A DNA stretch of 64,000 nucleotides from Sorex araneus (GCF_027595985.1 NC_073303.1:28109847-28173846); one strand, 5' to 3'. Shown: positions 32,169 to 44,055, counted from the first letter of the stretch. Notes: generated by a model not told the origin, from the letters alone. Program-made: numbers and translations.

Positions 32169-33091
32169 TGATGTTTGTGGACCCCATGGGTGGCTCATGT
32201 GAGTCAGGAGGAGAGAAGATTAGTTACCTTCTCCCACTCCACCCCTGCCACCCAGGACCCACTGGGAAGACTAGGACCAGTAAAGTCTGTGATGAGCCCT
32301 GCTTGGCAGGAGCCTGAGCCCTGCCAGACCCATGAGGTGGCCGTTAGTCCACACCTGAAGTCTGCTTGATCTTCCTGGCATGGGAGCCGATCCCCACCAT
32401 CCTATTTCTCAGGAAGCCACGGACTCAGGTTGGAGTGAGGATTTGTTTTTTACAGGAAAGAAGAAAGCAGTCCCAGGCCTTACCCAGGGTTTTCAGAGGT
32501 CTTGTCTCACTCGAAGAAAAGATTTCAGGAGTAGACAAGCAGTGAAGCAAACAGATTATTTGGAGGGTATTTGAAGGGAAAAAGAAAGAAAGTGGGAGAG
32601 AGAAGAGAGTAAGAGAGACAGAGTAACATGCTCGAGAGAGAACGCGGGCTTCTCCAAGGGCACAGAGAGAGCCCCTACACAAAACCCAGTGTTAGAAAAG
32701 AAAGCATAAAAGTACACATCTCAAGAGGGGAGATACGGGTGACACATGTGCTCAGGTACCACATGTGCTCGGCCCCACGGGTGCAAGAAGCACATGTTCT
32801 CGAGCAGCATATGGGCGCCCTTCCTTTGCTCAAGGGGTCTTTTATAGGTTCTTCTGAGTTTGTCTTGATCTGGAAGTTCTGGAGTCTTCTCGGGGCTGAA
32901 TCACATTTTAATCAGATTAAGGGAGAGGTGCAAGGGTTTGAAGAACTTCATGGGGAAGGGTCCAACTTCCTCAGGGTCGACTGAAGGTCTTATCAGGTCT
33001 GTTTTCTGTATCCACAGGGTAGACCAGTCTTAGGTTCTGTTGACCTAAATTTTATTGCTGAGGGCCTTTCCCTGTCTACCTGCCTACATCA
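32169..33091 (-). mobile_element. Solo LTR, family D, copy 4
   Basis: 923 bp with terminal inverted TGATGT...ACATCA and a perfect 4-bp duplication CATT (32165-32168, 33092-33095), as in gammaretrovirus-like class I elements. It gives the full-length form of the family. Confidence 0.88.
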
Positions 33092-33254
33092 CATTAATAG
33101 TTATGCTAGCAATTGCACCAATACATATATGCATTGTGCATATATACATAGATTAGATATATGGTTAAATAGATAAGCATAATTAATTACTCTATGGTGT
33201 TTCCTGAGAGACATATTAAATTTCTGCCCCTATTTACCTATGAATATGCAGTAA

Positions 33255-33400
33255 AGATTCTTCTTTTTGTTGAGGAGGGTTTGTCACACTGGCTGTGTCC
33301 AGGGCATTTTTTATGCTCAGGATCACTCCTGGTAGGTTCAGGGGATTATAAGGGGTGTTGGCAACTAAATCCAGGTTGGACGCTCTTGACCCCATGACTT
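33255..33400 (-). repeat. Old SOR-like SINE
   Basis: GTCACACTGGCTGTGTCC, CAGGATCACTCCTGGTAGG. Diverged. Confidence 0.55.
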
Positions 33401-33479
33401 CTTGTTACAATTTGACTGCAAATTAATTTTGACAACTTTCCAATGCAGTCTTTTTTTTTTTTTTAATTCAGGACTTGTA

Positions 33480-33640
33480 TTAGAAGCTATCATGGTTATT
33501 GGACCATGGTATTTGGCATGGAGCAGGTGATCTCTGAAGAACTGTCAGGAGTGATCCCTGAGCACAGAACCAAGAGTTGAACCCTGAGCATTGCCGGATA
33601 TCGCCCCCAAATCAAAACCAAAATCAAACAAAAAAGAAAA
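33480..33640 (+). repeat. Old SOR-like SINE
   Basis: GTCAGGAGTGATCCCTGAGC, CTGAGCATTGCCGGATATCG and an A-rich tail. The head is hardly recognisable. Confidence 0.55.
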
Positions 33641-33885
33641 TTCTGAAGCACAGCGTAACAGTGGTCACATCTATCCATGAGTTTGCTCAGAAATTTCTCT
33701 CTCTCTCTTTCTCTTTCTCTCCCCCCTAACCGGCCCCCGCCCAGTAGTTATGCACACGTATGAGAAGATTTTGATTTAATCTCTCCTCACCATCTACATA
33801 GAAAATTCTCTTGGACACACTGAGTAGAGGCTACAGCCGACCAGGGGATTTCCCAACCCTTCTGGCCTCTTAGTACAAAGTCTTC

Positions 33886-33930
33886 AGGTGGTGACTGCTG
33901 TGTCATCACAGCGGATTTTTCTTATTGGTC
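33886..33930 (+). promoter_or_regulatory. Class II X1-X2-Y promoter module of the DQA pseudogene
   Basis: X1/X2-like GGTGACTGCTGTGTCATCAC (33890-33909) is followed about 14 bp later by the Y box TTATTGGTCA (reverse-CCAAT core ATTGG 33924-33928). These boxes bind RFX, CREB-family and NF-Y in class II genes and recruit CIITA. Spacing is class II-like and they lie about 125 bp before the exon 1 ATG. Confidence 0.7.
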
Positions 33931-34053
33931 AGAACCTGACCAGGGTTGAGTTTCAGTTTTAGATTTTAGGTTTTAGATTTTCTTCTCAGTTTGGTCCTCA
34001 TGTTGCTTGCGAGCTCAGGAAAATAACTGCTGAGACCAAGGCTCAGGAAGAAG

Positions 34054-34135
34054 ATGGTCCTAAACAGAGCACTGATTTGGGGGGCCTTTTACCTGACTAC
34101 TTTGCTGAGCTCCCATGGTGGTGAAGACATTGTAG
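34054..34135 (+). pseudogene. DQA: MHC class II DQ alpha exon 1 (signal peptide)
   Basis: 82 bp from ATG, the DQA1 exon 1 coding length. It reads MVLNRALIWGAFYLTTLL then SSHGGEDIV, a DQA leader (human-type GGEDIV junction). It should end ATTGTAG, but the next bases are GAGAGG, so the expected GT donor is GA. With the broken exon 2 and truncated exon 3 downstream, this is a pseudogene. The leader frame itself is intact and the promoter boxes upstream look preserved, so transcription could persist. Confidence 0.85.
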
Positions 34136-34559
34136 GAGAGGGCACAGCTGAGGAAAGTGGGACTGTAATTAAGAAACAAGGAACTGGGGGTGGGGGAAGT
34201 GGTGAGGAAAAAAAAATATTGGCATAGAAGTATGTAGGATTCAAGAGTATCATATCCTCAATATAAAACATCTAAAAATTATGGATGTTCCCCCTTCAGA
34301 AAGCCAGGACATAAACTCACTGTCTTTGCTATCTGAACTGTTGCACAATTCACCAAAGACATAGTTCTCTCTCTGAGCCTGTGAATATAACCTGAAGATT
34401 GCTATGCCTTTTCTCATGATTTACTCAAAGATAAGGATGTTTTCATGTAGGGCTATTTTGTGATTAAAATTTCAATTTTCTCTGAACAGTCTTTGAAATT
34501 ATTTGTTTTGCCTCTAAATTATTGGAGTAAATAGTTTCACAAATTATGTATGCTTTTAC

Positions 34560-34572
34560 ACACACATACACA

Positions 34573-34619
<47 letters not shown>

Positions 34620-34623
34620 CTTA
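34560..34623 (+). repeat. (CTAT)n microsatellite
   Basis: About 12 tetranucleotide units after an ACAC stretch, in intron 1 of the DQA pseudogene. Confidence 0.95.
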
Positions 34624-34664
34624 TACATATGGACAACATTTTTCATCTCAGACTTTTTTTTTCT

Positions 34665-34828
34665 TTGGCTTTTTGGGTCACACCTGGTGATGCACAGGGG
34701 TTACTCCTGGCTCATGCACTCAGGAATTAACTCCTGGCAGTGCTCAGAAGACCAAATGGATGCTGGGAATTGAACTTGGGTCGGCCGAGAGGCAAATGTC
34801 CTACCTTCTGTGCTATTGCTCCAGCCCC
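34665..34828 (-). repeat. SOR SINE
   Basis: GGGTCACACCTGGTGATGC to GCTATTGCTCCAGCCCC, near-consensus, just left of the RPL10A insertion. Confidence 0.9.
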
Positions 34829-34865
34829 TCACCTCAGATTTACCTGCTTCTTATGATGGAAATGA

Positions 34866-35587
<722 letters not shown>

Positions 35588-35849
35588 AATGAACACAGGT
35601 GGTGGGAATAGATGAGCCCACCTGAATACCTTTAGACAGATTATTATCACAAGGTCCTCATTTAATTTCTGTTGCCTCATATGTCACCTCAAAAATAATC
35701 ACATTAAATTGGCATATAGTTAGGTTTTATAAATAATAGATATATAATGTAAATTATTATTATTTTTAAACTTTGACTATTTAAGATGTAGCCTCTCTTT
35801 TTTCTTTTAATAAAGAATTGTCTCTTTTTATTTAAAAATTGAGAGGTTT

Positions 35850-36022
35850 GGGGTTGGAACGATAGCACAGTGGTTAGGGTGTTTGCCTTGCACGCGGCCG
35901 ACCTGGGTTCGATTTCCAGCATCCCATATGGTCCCCTGAGCACCGCCAGGAGTAATTCCTGAGTGCAGAGCCAGGAATAACCCCTGTGCATTTCCGGGTG
36001 TGACCCAAAAAGAAAAAAAATT
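35850..36022 (+). repeat. SOR SINE
   Basis: GGGGTTGGAACGATAGCACAG head, GGTTCGATTTCCAGCATCCC, A-rich tail. Young-looking copy. Confidence 0.92.
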
Positions 36023-37107
36023 GAGAGCTTTATGATGAAAATGTTGGTGAATTAAGTTATAATTTTCTCAGATCGTCAATTCAAATTATGTCTTCCTCAC
36101 CCTATCTGAAGAAGTCCTGTGAGAATGGGCAAGCACAGATTTATTAATCCCTTAGATATCTCTACCTTTGTAACTCCACCTCTCTCCATCCTCTCTTCAC
36201 ACATTCCTTCATCCTCCTGTCTTCAGGATCCATCCCTGGATCTTTTCCATGTTGTTATATAGACATGAATGTTGGTTTGTAAAATCCAAAGTAGAAAAGT
36301 CAAGCAGTTCAAAGGGGAAAATGAATTGGAAGCTGCTGTAACTTTATGAGCCATGGCTGCTTTCTGCTTTATTTATTTATTTTTTGACTAGGAGCTTTAT
36401 CTTTTTTACCAGAGAATTTCCCAATTTCCTTCTTCTACAACATATCAGAGTACCATAGTCAGGCTCTACTTGTTAGGAACAGTGGGCATGACGATTAGAG
36501 GGCCCCACAAAAAAGTTTTAATTTTCTTCTAATATTAGAAGACACTTCAACTTTTAAAGGATATCTTATTTTTAAACCATACTAAATTATGTTTATCTTT
36601 GTGTATATCTGGTCATAAAATATGATTTTTAATATATTTCTGGAGAAAAGCTACCACAAAAGACAGCGCTAAGGGCCCCAAACCAGCGCAGCTCTAATCT
36701 TTGCTGATCCTGACCTTTGCACTGTTTGGCTACCTCTTTGGATGTCAGTCTTCCCTGTTTTATAGATTCAAAGAAAAAAGATATGCTGTCTTGGATTACA
36801 AAACTGAGAAACAGAGCAGGGCATGGGATATGAAGATCACGCTAGAGATGACACAGAGACAATAATGGAGTGTGTTGGGCACGTAGGTAGCGGTGGGGGT
36901 GCCATAATGTGACATGATATTACCTATTATCAATACCACAAACTTTAACACTATTGTGACCATGTTACTTAACACATACAAGGCATGAAGACTTCTCTTT
37001 ATAGGACGCTGAGATTAGTGATGGAACAGGTGGCACAAGAATGCAGAAGGACTGCAGCTGAACAGTACAGAGGACCTAGCAGAAGCCATAAAAATGAAGT
37101 GGTTCAA
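36023..37107. other. DQA pseudogene intron 1, no feature seen
   Basis: AT-rich DNA without a recognisable exon, repeat or RNA gene. Confidence 0.5.
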
Positions 37108-37275
37108 GAGCTGGAGCAATATTATAGCAGGTAGGGCACTTGCCTTATCATGTGACTGACGTGGGTTTAATCACCGGCACTTACGTGGTTTCCCAAGCTC
37201 TGCCAGGAGTGATCCCTGAACACTGAGCAAGCCCTGAGCACCACAGAGGTTGACCTTAAAAGAAAAATAAAATAA
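37108..37275 (+). repeat. Old SOR SINE
   Basis: AGAGCTGGAGCAATATTATAG, GGCACTTGCCTTATCATG, CTGCCAGGAGTGATCCC, A-rich AAATAAAATAAA tail. Confidence 0.75.
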
Positions 37276-37428
37276 AATAAATATTTCAAATTGGTCCAGC
37301 ATGTAATGTTCTTCAAAAATAGTCCCCCTCCCAAAAATCATGTGAAAAGAAAAATTGCATATATTCATGTTAGATAAAGGGTGTCCAAAAAATTCATGGA
37401 AAAGATGAGCTTTAAAATAATCAAAGGA

Positions 37429-39291
37429 AGATGAATGAAGCACTGGAACGGTCCACCAAGAAAATACAGGAAGAAATGAGAACAGAAATCTCAAACCTAC
37501 GAACGGAAGTCACACAAATAAAGGAATCGGTAGACGAATTAAAAATCTCTCTAGATGCCCTCAACAGTAGAATGACTACAGCTGAAGACAGAATCAGCGA
37601 CCTGGAAGATGAGCTGCAGAAAGCTTATAGACAACAACAAATCATGGCGAAAGACCTCAAAATGGCTATAGAGCGAATCAGAGCCCTGGGGGATGACTTC
37701 AAGAGAAACAACATAAGAATCATTGGAGTACCAGAACCACAGGGAAGTAACCCCAATGAAAAAAACACAGTCAAAGACATCATTGCTAAGAAATTCCCAG
37801 AGCTGGAGAAGGCAGGCATCCAGATACAAGGAGTCCGAAGAGTACCAGCAAAAAGAGACCCGAATAAAAAGACTCCAAGGCATATCAAAGTCAGAATGAC
37901 GGATGCTATGGATAGAGACACAATTCTGCAAGCAGCAAGGTCAAAGAAGGAAATTACATACAAAGGAGCACCCCTCAGATTTACAGCAGACCTGTCAGAG
38001 GAAACCCTCCGAGCCCGAAGACAATGGTGGGACATAGTGAAAAGACTCAACGAAATGAATGCCTCACCAAGAATACTTTATTCGGCTAAACTCTCACTCA
38101 AACTCGAAGGAACCATACACTACTTCTCGGATAAACAACTGCTCAGGTCCTTCATAGACTCAAAACCAAACTTGAAAGAAGGTCTAAAGGGGCTACTGTA
38201 AGACAAGGTGGAGCCACATAAAAACAACAAATACCACAGAAATATGACACAAAATCCTATCACAATAATCTCTCTCAATGTCAACGGCCTAAATGCACCC
38301 ATAAAGAGACACAGAGTGGCAAAATGGATCCAGAAATTAAACCCATCATTCTGCTGCCTGCAAGAAAACACCTGAACAAACAGAGTAAACATAGACTCAA
38401 AGTCAAAGGATGGAAAACAATCCTGCAAGCAAACAACCCCCATAAAAAAGCTGGAGTGGCCATCCTAATATCCGACAACATAGATTTCAGGTTGAAAAAG
38501 ATTAAAAGGGACAGCGAAGGTCATTTTCTGTTTATCAAGGGATATGTACAACAGGAAGAAATCACACTCTTAAACATATATGCACCTAATGAGCGACCAG
38601 CTAAATATTTAAAACAACTCCTAGCAGACTTCAAAGAGGACATCACTAACAGCACAATAGTAGTCGGAGACTTCAATATGGTCTTATCGCCTCTAGATAG
38701 ATCGACAAGAACAAAACTCAACAAGGAAACACTGACTCTGAAAGAAGAAATTGAAGAGAGAGGCCTAATAGACCTATACAGGGCCTTACACCCCCAAAAG
38801 AAAGAATACACATTCTTTTCCAGTGCACACGGAACATTTTCTAAAATAGATCATGTACTGGGCCCCAGAACATACCTCAATAGAATCGGAAAAATAGAAA
38901 TTGTATCAACCATCTTTTCAGACCACGATGCGCTGAAGATAGAAGCTAACCACTCACTGACACGGAGAATCAAGTCAAACACTTGGAAATTAAACAATTC
39001 AATGTTGAACAATGAGTGGGTCAGGAAGGAAATCAAGGAAGAAATCAAAAAATACTTAGAAACAAATGAGAATGAAGACACGAGCTGCCAAAACCTATGG
39101 GACGCAGCTAAAGCCGTGTTAAGGGGAAAATTTATAGCTCTCCAAGCATTCCTCAGGAAGGAAGAAAGGGCCCACATAGACAGCCTGACTTCACGACTCA
39201 AGACCTTAGAAAAGGACCAGAAAAAGGAACCTAAACCAGATCGAAGGAAAGAAATAATAAAAATTAGAGCAGAAATTAATGACATGGAAAC
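37429..39291 (+). mobile_element. L1 fragment: most of ORF1 and 5' part of ORF2
   Basis: 1.86 kb of L1, truncated at both ends, flanked by perfect 16-bp repeats TAAAATAATCAAAGGA (37413-37428, 39292-39307). There is no poly(A) tail or L1 3' UTR. This is the best-preserved L1 coding sequence in the window. Confidence 0.85.
37431..38201 (+). pseudogene. L1 ORF1p, N-terminally truncated
   Basis: A 256-codon open frame. ORF1p is the trimeric RNA-binding chaperone of L1. Seen: a heptad coiled coil (about residues 1-80, e.g. ISDLEDELQKAYRQQ), the RRM start (NNIRIIGVPE, about 95) and the C-terminal domain ending at TAA 38199-38201. The real N-terminus and part of the coiled coil are missing, as this family protein is usually above 300 residues. 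Confidence 0.88.
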
Positions 39292-39305
39292 TAAAATAAT
39301 CAAAG
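38243..39305 (+). pseudogene. L1 ORF2p, endonuclease part only
   Basis: Starts ATG at 38243 ([20 protein letters not shown]), 41 bp after ORF1, as in full L1. A frameshift/stop at about 38371 breaks the frame, which continues from about 38360 in another frame. The apurinic/apyrimidinic endonuclease domain shows [21 protein letters not shown] and FSDHDAL. It ends before the reverse transcriptase. Confidence 0.88.
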
Positions 39306-39377
39306 GAGGGGGCTTGCTGTGCAGGGGAGGAGCAGATGAGAACTAGATAACTTGGAGAGCATTAAGATAGAAGCATT

Positions 39378-39626
39378 GCACTGTAGCACTGTACCACTAT
39401 AGTCTCGTTGTTCATCGATTTGCTTGAGTGGGCACTAGCAACATCTCCATTGTGAGACTTGTTACTGTTTTTGGCATATCGAATGCTCCATGGGTAGCTT
39501 GCCTGGCTCTGTCGTGAGGGCAGGGTACTCCCAGTAGCTTGTCGGGCTCTCGGAGACAGAGGAATCGAACCCGGGTCGGCTGCATGCAAGGCAAACGCCC
39601 TGTTCACTGTGCTATCACTCCAGTCC
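39378..39626 (-). repeat. SINE-L with 14-bp target duplication
   Basis: AAGATAGAAGCATT at 39364-39377 and 39627-39640 defines the ends exactly. The 3' end (left) is GCACTGTAGCACTGTACC-type repeats, not poly(T), so this family does not end in poly(A). Body as at 2015. Confidence 0.92.
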
Positions 39627-39869
39627 AAGATAGAAGCATTAGAGGACACTGCATGGACCAAAACATGTTTAATGAATAAAATTAGCTAAAATGTTTCTAA
39701 GTAGAACTTCAAGAATGTATTAGCTATGTCTGGGAAATCCTAAAAGATAGTACAATAAAACAGCCCCCTTTGAAAAAAATCAAGGAATATGAAAGCATGA
39801 TAAAATTTGATTGGTAGCTGAGGTATTTGGTTTTCGTTTGTTGTTGACAAATAATTGACAAAAATTTAT

Positions 39870-40900
39870 GCTTTAAGCATAGAGTGTACCCACCAGCAAT
39901 CTGTACTCACCACCCGACTGCCAATATCCCTCTACTAGAATCTCTAGGTCTCTTTTGGTTCTTCTCTTTCCTTTATTCCCCCTTCTCTGGCTTCCACTCG
40001 GCCGAATCATGCTGTTTAGTAGAATGTCAGGATTTACTTTCATTTTTCATTGCCTATTATCTTGTTTGTTTCTTCCTACCCCACATATAGATGCGATCAT
40101 CTACTGTCTGTCGTTGTCTTTTTGCACTTCATTCACTTCACTGACATGACACACTCCAGTTCCATACCAAATTTTAGAAAACTGCAAGATTTTATCTTCT
40201 CTTATAGCTGAAAAATATCCCATTGTGTCTATGTATTATAATTTCTTTGTCCACTAAGACATTTGAGTTCTTTATAGCTCTTTCAGTGAACAACAGGTAT
40301 GTAGATATATTCTTGAATTTGTGATTTTGTATCCTTGGGATATATGCAAGAAGTGGAATTGTGGGATTCTATATTATCTCTATTTTTTTCTTTTCTTTTT
40401 GGGTCATACCCAGAGCTGCACAGGGCTTACTCCTGGCTCTGCACTCAGAAATTATCCTGGCGGTGCTCAGGGGAACCATATGGGATGCTTGGAATCAAAC
40501 CCGGGTTGGCCGCCAGCAAGGCAAACAAACGCCCTACCCACTGTGCTATTGCTCTAGCTCCTCTATTTTATTTTTTGAGAAGTCTTTGTACTGTTTCTGG
40601 AGAGGATGAACCAATTTACAATCCTACCACCAGTTCCTCCTGTTTCTTTAACTCTGTATCCCTTTGAGCACTAAAAACCAAAAAGCAAGTTGTTTCTTGC
40701 TTTTTTGGAGATAGGCTATTTTCACTGATATGAGGTGAGGTGAGCTCATTGTTGTTTCCATCTACTTCTCCCTGATAACCCGTGGTGATGGACACTTTCT
40801 TATATACTTGTTGGCAATCAGCCTGTCTTCTTTGAGAAGTATTTATTCTACCTGAGGCATTTCGACTATACACCTACTGACAGTCCCATCACAGAACTCA
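39870..40900 (-). mobile_element. Ancient L1 3' region, antisense
   Basis: Resembles old mammalian L1 3' sequence read backwards: ATATCCCATTGTGTCTATG, TTTCAGTGAACAACAGG, CCAATTTACAATCCTACCACCAG. Interrupted by a SOR SINE at 40390. Confidence 0.6.
40390..40562 (-). repeat. SOR SINE
   Basis: TTTTGGGTCATACCCAGAGC to GTGCTATTGCTCTAGCTCC, with an extra ACAAACG near the head end. Confidence 0.88.
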
Positions 40901-41894
40901 CAGAGGGTACTACACCCAATTGTTTCACTATTTATTAAGTTTCTCACGATATATGGATTTGTGTTTTGCTCTTTTCCTCCCAAATGTCTGACATCCTACT
41001 AATATTCAGTAAGTGAGGAAAGAAAAGAGGAAATTGGAAAAGGCTTATATATATCTTGAACAAAATTGTCCAATTAGATGTACTGGATTAAATCATACTA
41101 CACTGGTTTTGATTCCATTTTGGTACCCTCAGATAAGTTCATTGTCACTTATCTGAGTGTTAAGTGACAAACATTCACTTGATTGCTCAATTGATATAAA
41201 GCTTAATCATGAGTAGAAGAAAACCAGTAACCTCCTCCATGAAAAGAGAGAGAGGAAGAGGTAGAGACAGTGGTGGGGAATGACAGAATACTCAAAAACT
41301 AAGGATTTCACTTGTTTAATTTCAGAGGGAATCAGTTGTCCTCCTCGAAGACTAATTTTTACTAGAGATCTTAGAGACAATATTTATTTTACACGATTTT
41401 GTAATACTAGCACCATTCTTTTATAAATATTCTCATACCATATAACATGCAGAATAAGCTGTTTTAAAGTAATAATATCTTATATATGATTCCTTAAAAA
41501 AATAATAAAAAATTATCAGGGAATTCTTGGGTAAAAAAATAAATGTATTTTTCTAAGCTAGTTATGACAGGAGAGGAATAATAATAAATATGTCATTAAC
41601 TCATTAAAAGTAAGAGAAAACTGTGAGGCAGAAAAATTAAATTAGGGTTTCTGGTGAAGGAAGCTAAAACCACTGGGCAAAGCCTGTGAAATTCTGCCAC
41701 CCTAGAACACTAAAAGGGAAAGACAGACCGGATTCGAGCTGGGGAGGAAGTAGGGGCTGGGGATTTCACCTACAGACTGTGACAAAGTTGAATCCCACAA
41801 CGTATGAAGTCAATTTCTTCTGCTCCTTGATTTAATAAGGCTCTTTACTTTCCCTTTGTTTTTGACCTTCCTGTTCCTCACACATACTCATCAG
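40901..41894. other. DQA pseudogene intron 1, 3' part
   Basis: AT-rich, no recognisable feature. A direct/inverted motif TTCATTGTCACTTATCTGAG / TAAGTGACAAACATTCACTT at 41138-41180 is the only local structure. Confidence 0.5.
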
Positions 41895-42144
41895 CTGACT
41901 GTGTTGCCTCCAAACATACAAATGTCTACCAGTTTTTTATGGTTCATTTATCCAGTACACTCATGACTTTAACGGAGATGAGGAGTTCAACATGGATCTG
42001 GCGCTGGAGAAAACAATCTGGCAACTGCCTATGGTTAGCCAGCTTAGAAGTTTTGATCCACAATGCACATGAGCAACATGGTTATAGCAAAACTTAACTT
42101 GATGTTCTGATTAAACTCTCCAGTGCTACTGTTGATACCAACAG
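41895..42144 (+). pseudogene. DQA: DQA exon 2 (alpha-1 domain), frameshifted
   Basis: Begins after TCATCAG with CTGACTGTGTTGCCTCC. Recognisable alpha-1 sequence includes QYTHDFNGDEEF, MDLALEKTIWQLP and the C-terminal helix region. About 250 bp against 249 expected. An extra base in the T-run near 41930 shifts the frame, an in-frame TGA follows at about 42071 (GCACATGAGC), and the donor GT is not where expected after ACCAACAG. It cannot encode a normal domain. Confidence 0.86.
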
Positions 42145-42513
42145 GAGATGTTCAACTCTTTTTGCTGAATTTATTCCTTCATACAATATTTTGCTCTCTC
42201 CTTCCTAGGAATATAAATTCCAAGATTTTCTTAGTAATTTCTGAATTTTGTTTCCCTCATCTCACAAATCATGTCTTTTTACGTAACTCTACTCCCACAT
42301 AATAATCCTTGAATCCTTCAAAGTCATAGACTTTCTACCTTAACAAGCACATCTAGAGAGATAGAAACTCAGGACTAAAGTATGGAAATAGGGAAATAGG
42401 AGCTCTTCATATTAGCTGGAAAAATGTGAGTGGGAGGACTTCTCCTTGATAGAATATGGAGCATCAGGGCAGATTTGTTCACAATTCATTCCAAAGATAT
42501 TTTCTTACTGCAG

Positions 42514-42600
42514 ACTTTTCTGAGGTGACTGTGCTCCCCAAGTCTCAGGTGATGCTGGGTGAGGTCAACACCCTCATCTGTCTGTGGACAACATCTTCCT
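42514..42600 (+). pseudogene. DQA: DQA exon 3 fragment (alpha-2 domain)
   Basis: After TTACTGCAG: TCTGAGGTGACTGTGCTCC, CCAAGTCTCAGGTGATGCTG and AACACCCTCATCTGTCTGTGG match the start of DQA exon 3. Small deletions shift the frame (CTGTCTGTGGAC, ATCTTCC), and homology stops near 42600; the rest of the exon, including its second cysteine, is missing. It lies 370 bp after exon 2, a normal DQA intron 2 distance. Confidence 0.85.
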
Positions 42601-42862
42601 TCTCATCTAGGCCGAACTAAGACCATGGTCCCTTATATTTCAGGTTTATTTAATCACATTGACAAGATTGAGTTTCATGCCTAATAACACAAAGCAATCA
42701 AAATATTCCGATATCTCAGTGGAAATTAATAGCTCTGCCTACCTTGTGTTTCTACCATTGACTACTGCTAGCTACTCCCTTACTTCAGGGACAAATGAAA
42801 GTCATATCTAGCTCTGCACTTAATCTAGATTTGTTAAAACAGATATAAAGAAATAAGAAATA

Positions 42863-42970
42863 GAGGCTGAAGAATAGAATACAACAGGTAGGATGCTTGC
42901 CCTGTCTGCGATTGAGTTAGTCAGGAGTTAGTCCTGAGCACTACTGGGTGTGGCCCTGAAATAAAACAGG
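42863..42970 (+). repeat. Old SOR SINE
   Basis: GAGGCTGAAGAATAGAATAC, GGATGCTTGCCCTGTCTGCG, GAGCACTACTGGGTGTGGCC. Internal deletion. Confidence 0.6.
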
Positions 42971-43261
42971 CCCCATGAAAGTCCAAGGAATAAATCAGTA
43001 CTCATTTTAATATATCTTTGAAGGGTTATAATAGGGAGGGCTCGGAATATGGATCAGTAATTGGGCACGTGCCTGACTTAGTACTGTAATAACAGCAGCA
43101 ACAACGAAGTTACTATGGAGAAAGGAATTTTGAAACTTGAAAGTACCAAACCAAATTTCAAAGTTTGTTTCAAAAAATTTTAATTTGTGAATTGTTAAAA
43201 GTGATAAGAAAAAATTTCTTCTCCTTTTATCACCATTAATGAGACAAGAATTCTCTAGGCA
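42971..43261. other. Unassigned intergenic sequence
   Basis: No recognisable feature, apart from a possible SINE scrap near 43040-43090. Confidence 0.4.
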
Positions 43262-43465
43262 GGAGCTGAAGTGTTAGTACAGCTGGTAGAGCATTTGCCT
43301 TACAAGTAAATGACTCAGGTTTGATCCCCAGCATCCCATTTGGTCCCCTGAGCATCTCTAGGAGAAATTTCTGAGTGCAGAGTCAGGAGTAACCCCTGAG
43401 CATTGCCAGTTGTTATCCCAAAAGCCCAAAACAAAAAACCAAATAAACAAACAAAAACAATTCTC
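43262..43465 (+). repeat. SOR SINE
   Basis: GGAGCTGAAGTGTTAGTACAG head, CAGCATCCCATTTGGTCCCC, A/C-rich tail. TTCTCTAGGCAG repeats at 43251-43262 and 43463-43474, a likely target duplication. Confidence 0.85.
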
Positions 43466-43474
43466 TAGGCAGAG

Positions 43475-43825
43475 TCCCAGACCCATTCCTGAGAAACTGA
43501 AGTATTGAGGTATTGAGGTCCTGTTTATTACTCAGGATCCCTTTTTTGTCCTCAGGTCAGGATTCCCTGCAAAGGAGAAGGGGAAAGCTGTGAGCCACTG
43601 CAGCTTGGCTCTGCCCAACCCCAGTTCCAAGAAACTGAGGCATTAGGACATTGGATTTGTGTGGCCTTCAGGATTGCCATTTTCCTTCCCAGGTCAGGAC
43701 CCCTTGTGAAATGTGTGGCCACTTTCTCATAAGCTGGGGGAGAAGGCAGGTGGAATAGAGAAAGGATCACTAAGTCAATGATGGTAGGAGGGATAGTTTC
43801 GGATGGGAGATGTGTGCTGAAAGTA
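43475..43825. other. Unassigned sequence with an internal duplication
   Basis: Two similar stretches (CTCAGGTCAGGATTCCCTGC at 43553 and CCCAGGTCAGGACCCCTTG at 43689; AGAAACTGA twice) at a period near 136 bp. No gene seen. Confidence 0.45.
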
Positions 43826-44055
43826 GATGAAAGACCAAACATGATAGCCTCTCAGTATCTGTATTGCAAACCATAATGCCAAAAAGGAGAGAGAGAGAGG
43901 AGAGAGAGAGAATGGGGGAAATTGTCTGTTATAGAGTCAGTGGGAGGAGTGGGATGGGAGGAGGACTGGGGACATGGATGGATGGGTGTTTGTTGTATGA
44001 CTGAAACTTAAACATGAAAGCTTTGTAACTGTATCTCACGGTGATTAAAAAAATG
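43826..44055 (+). repeat. L1 3' end
   Basis: TAGCCTCTCAGTATCTGTATTGCAAACCATAATGCC-type start, GAGAG tract, GTATGACTGAAACTTAAACA, TCACGGTGATTAAAAA. Confidence 0.85.
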
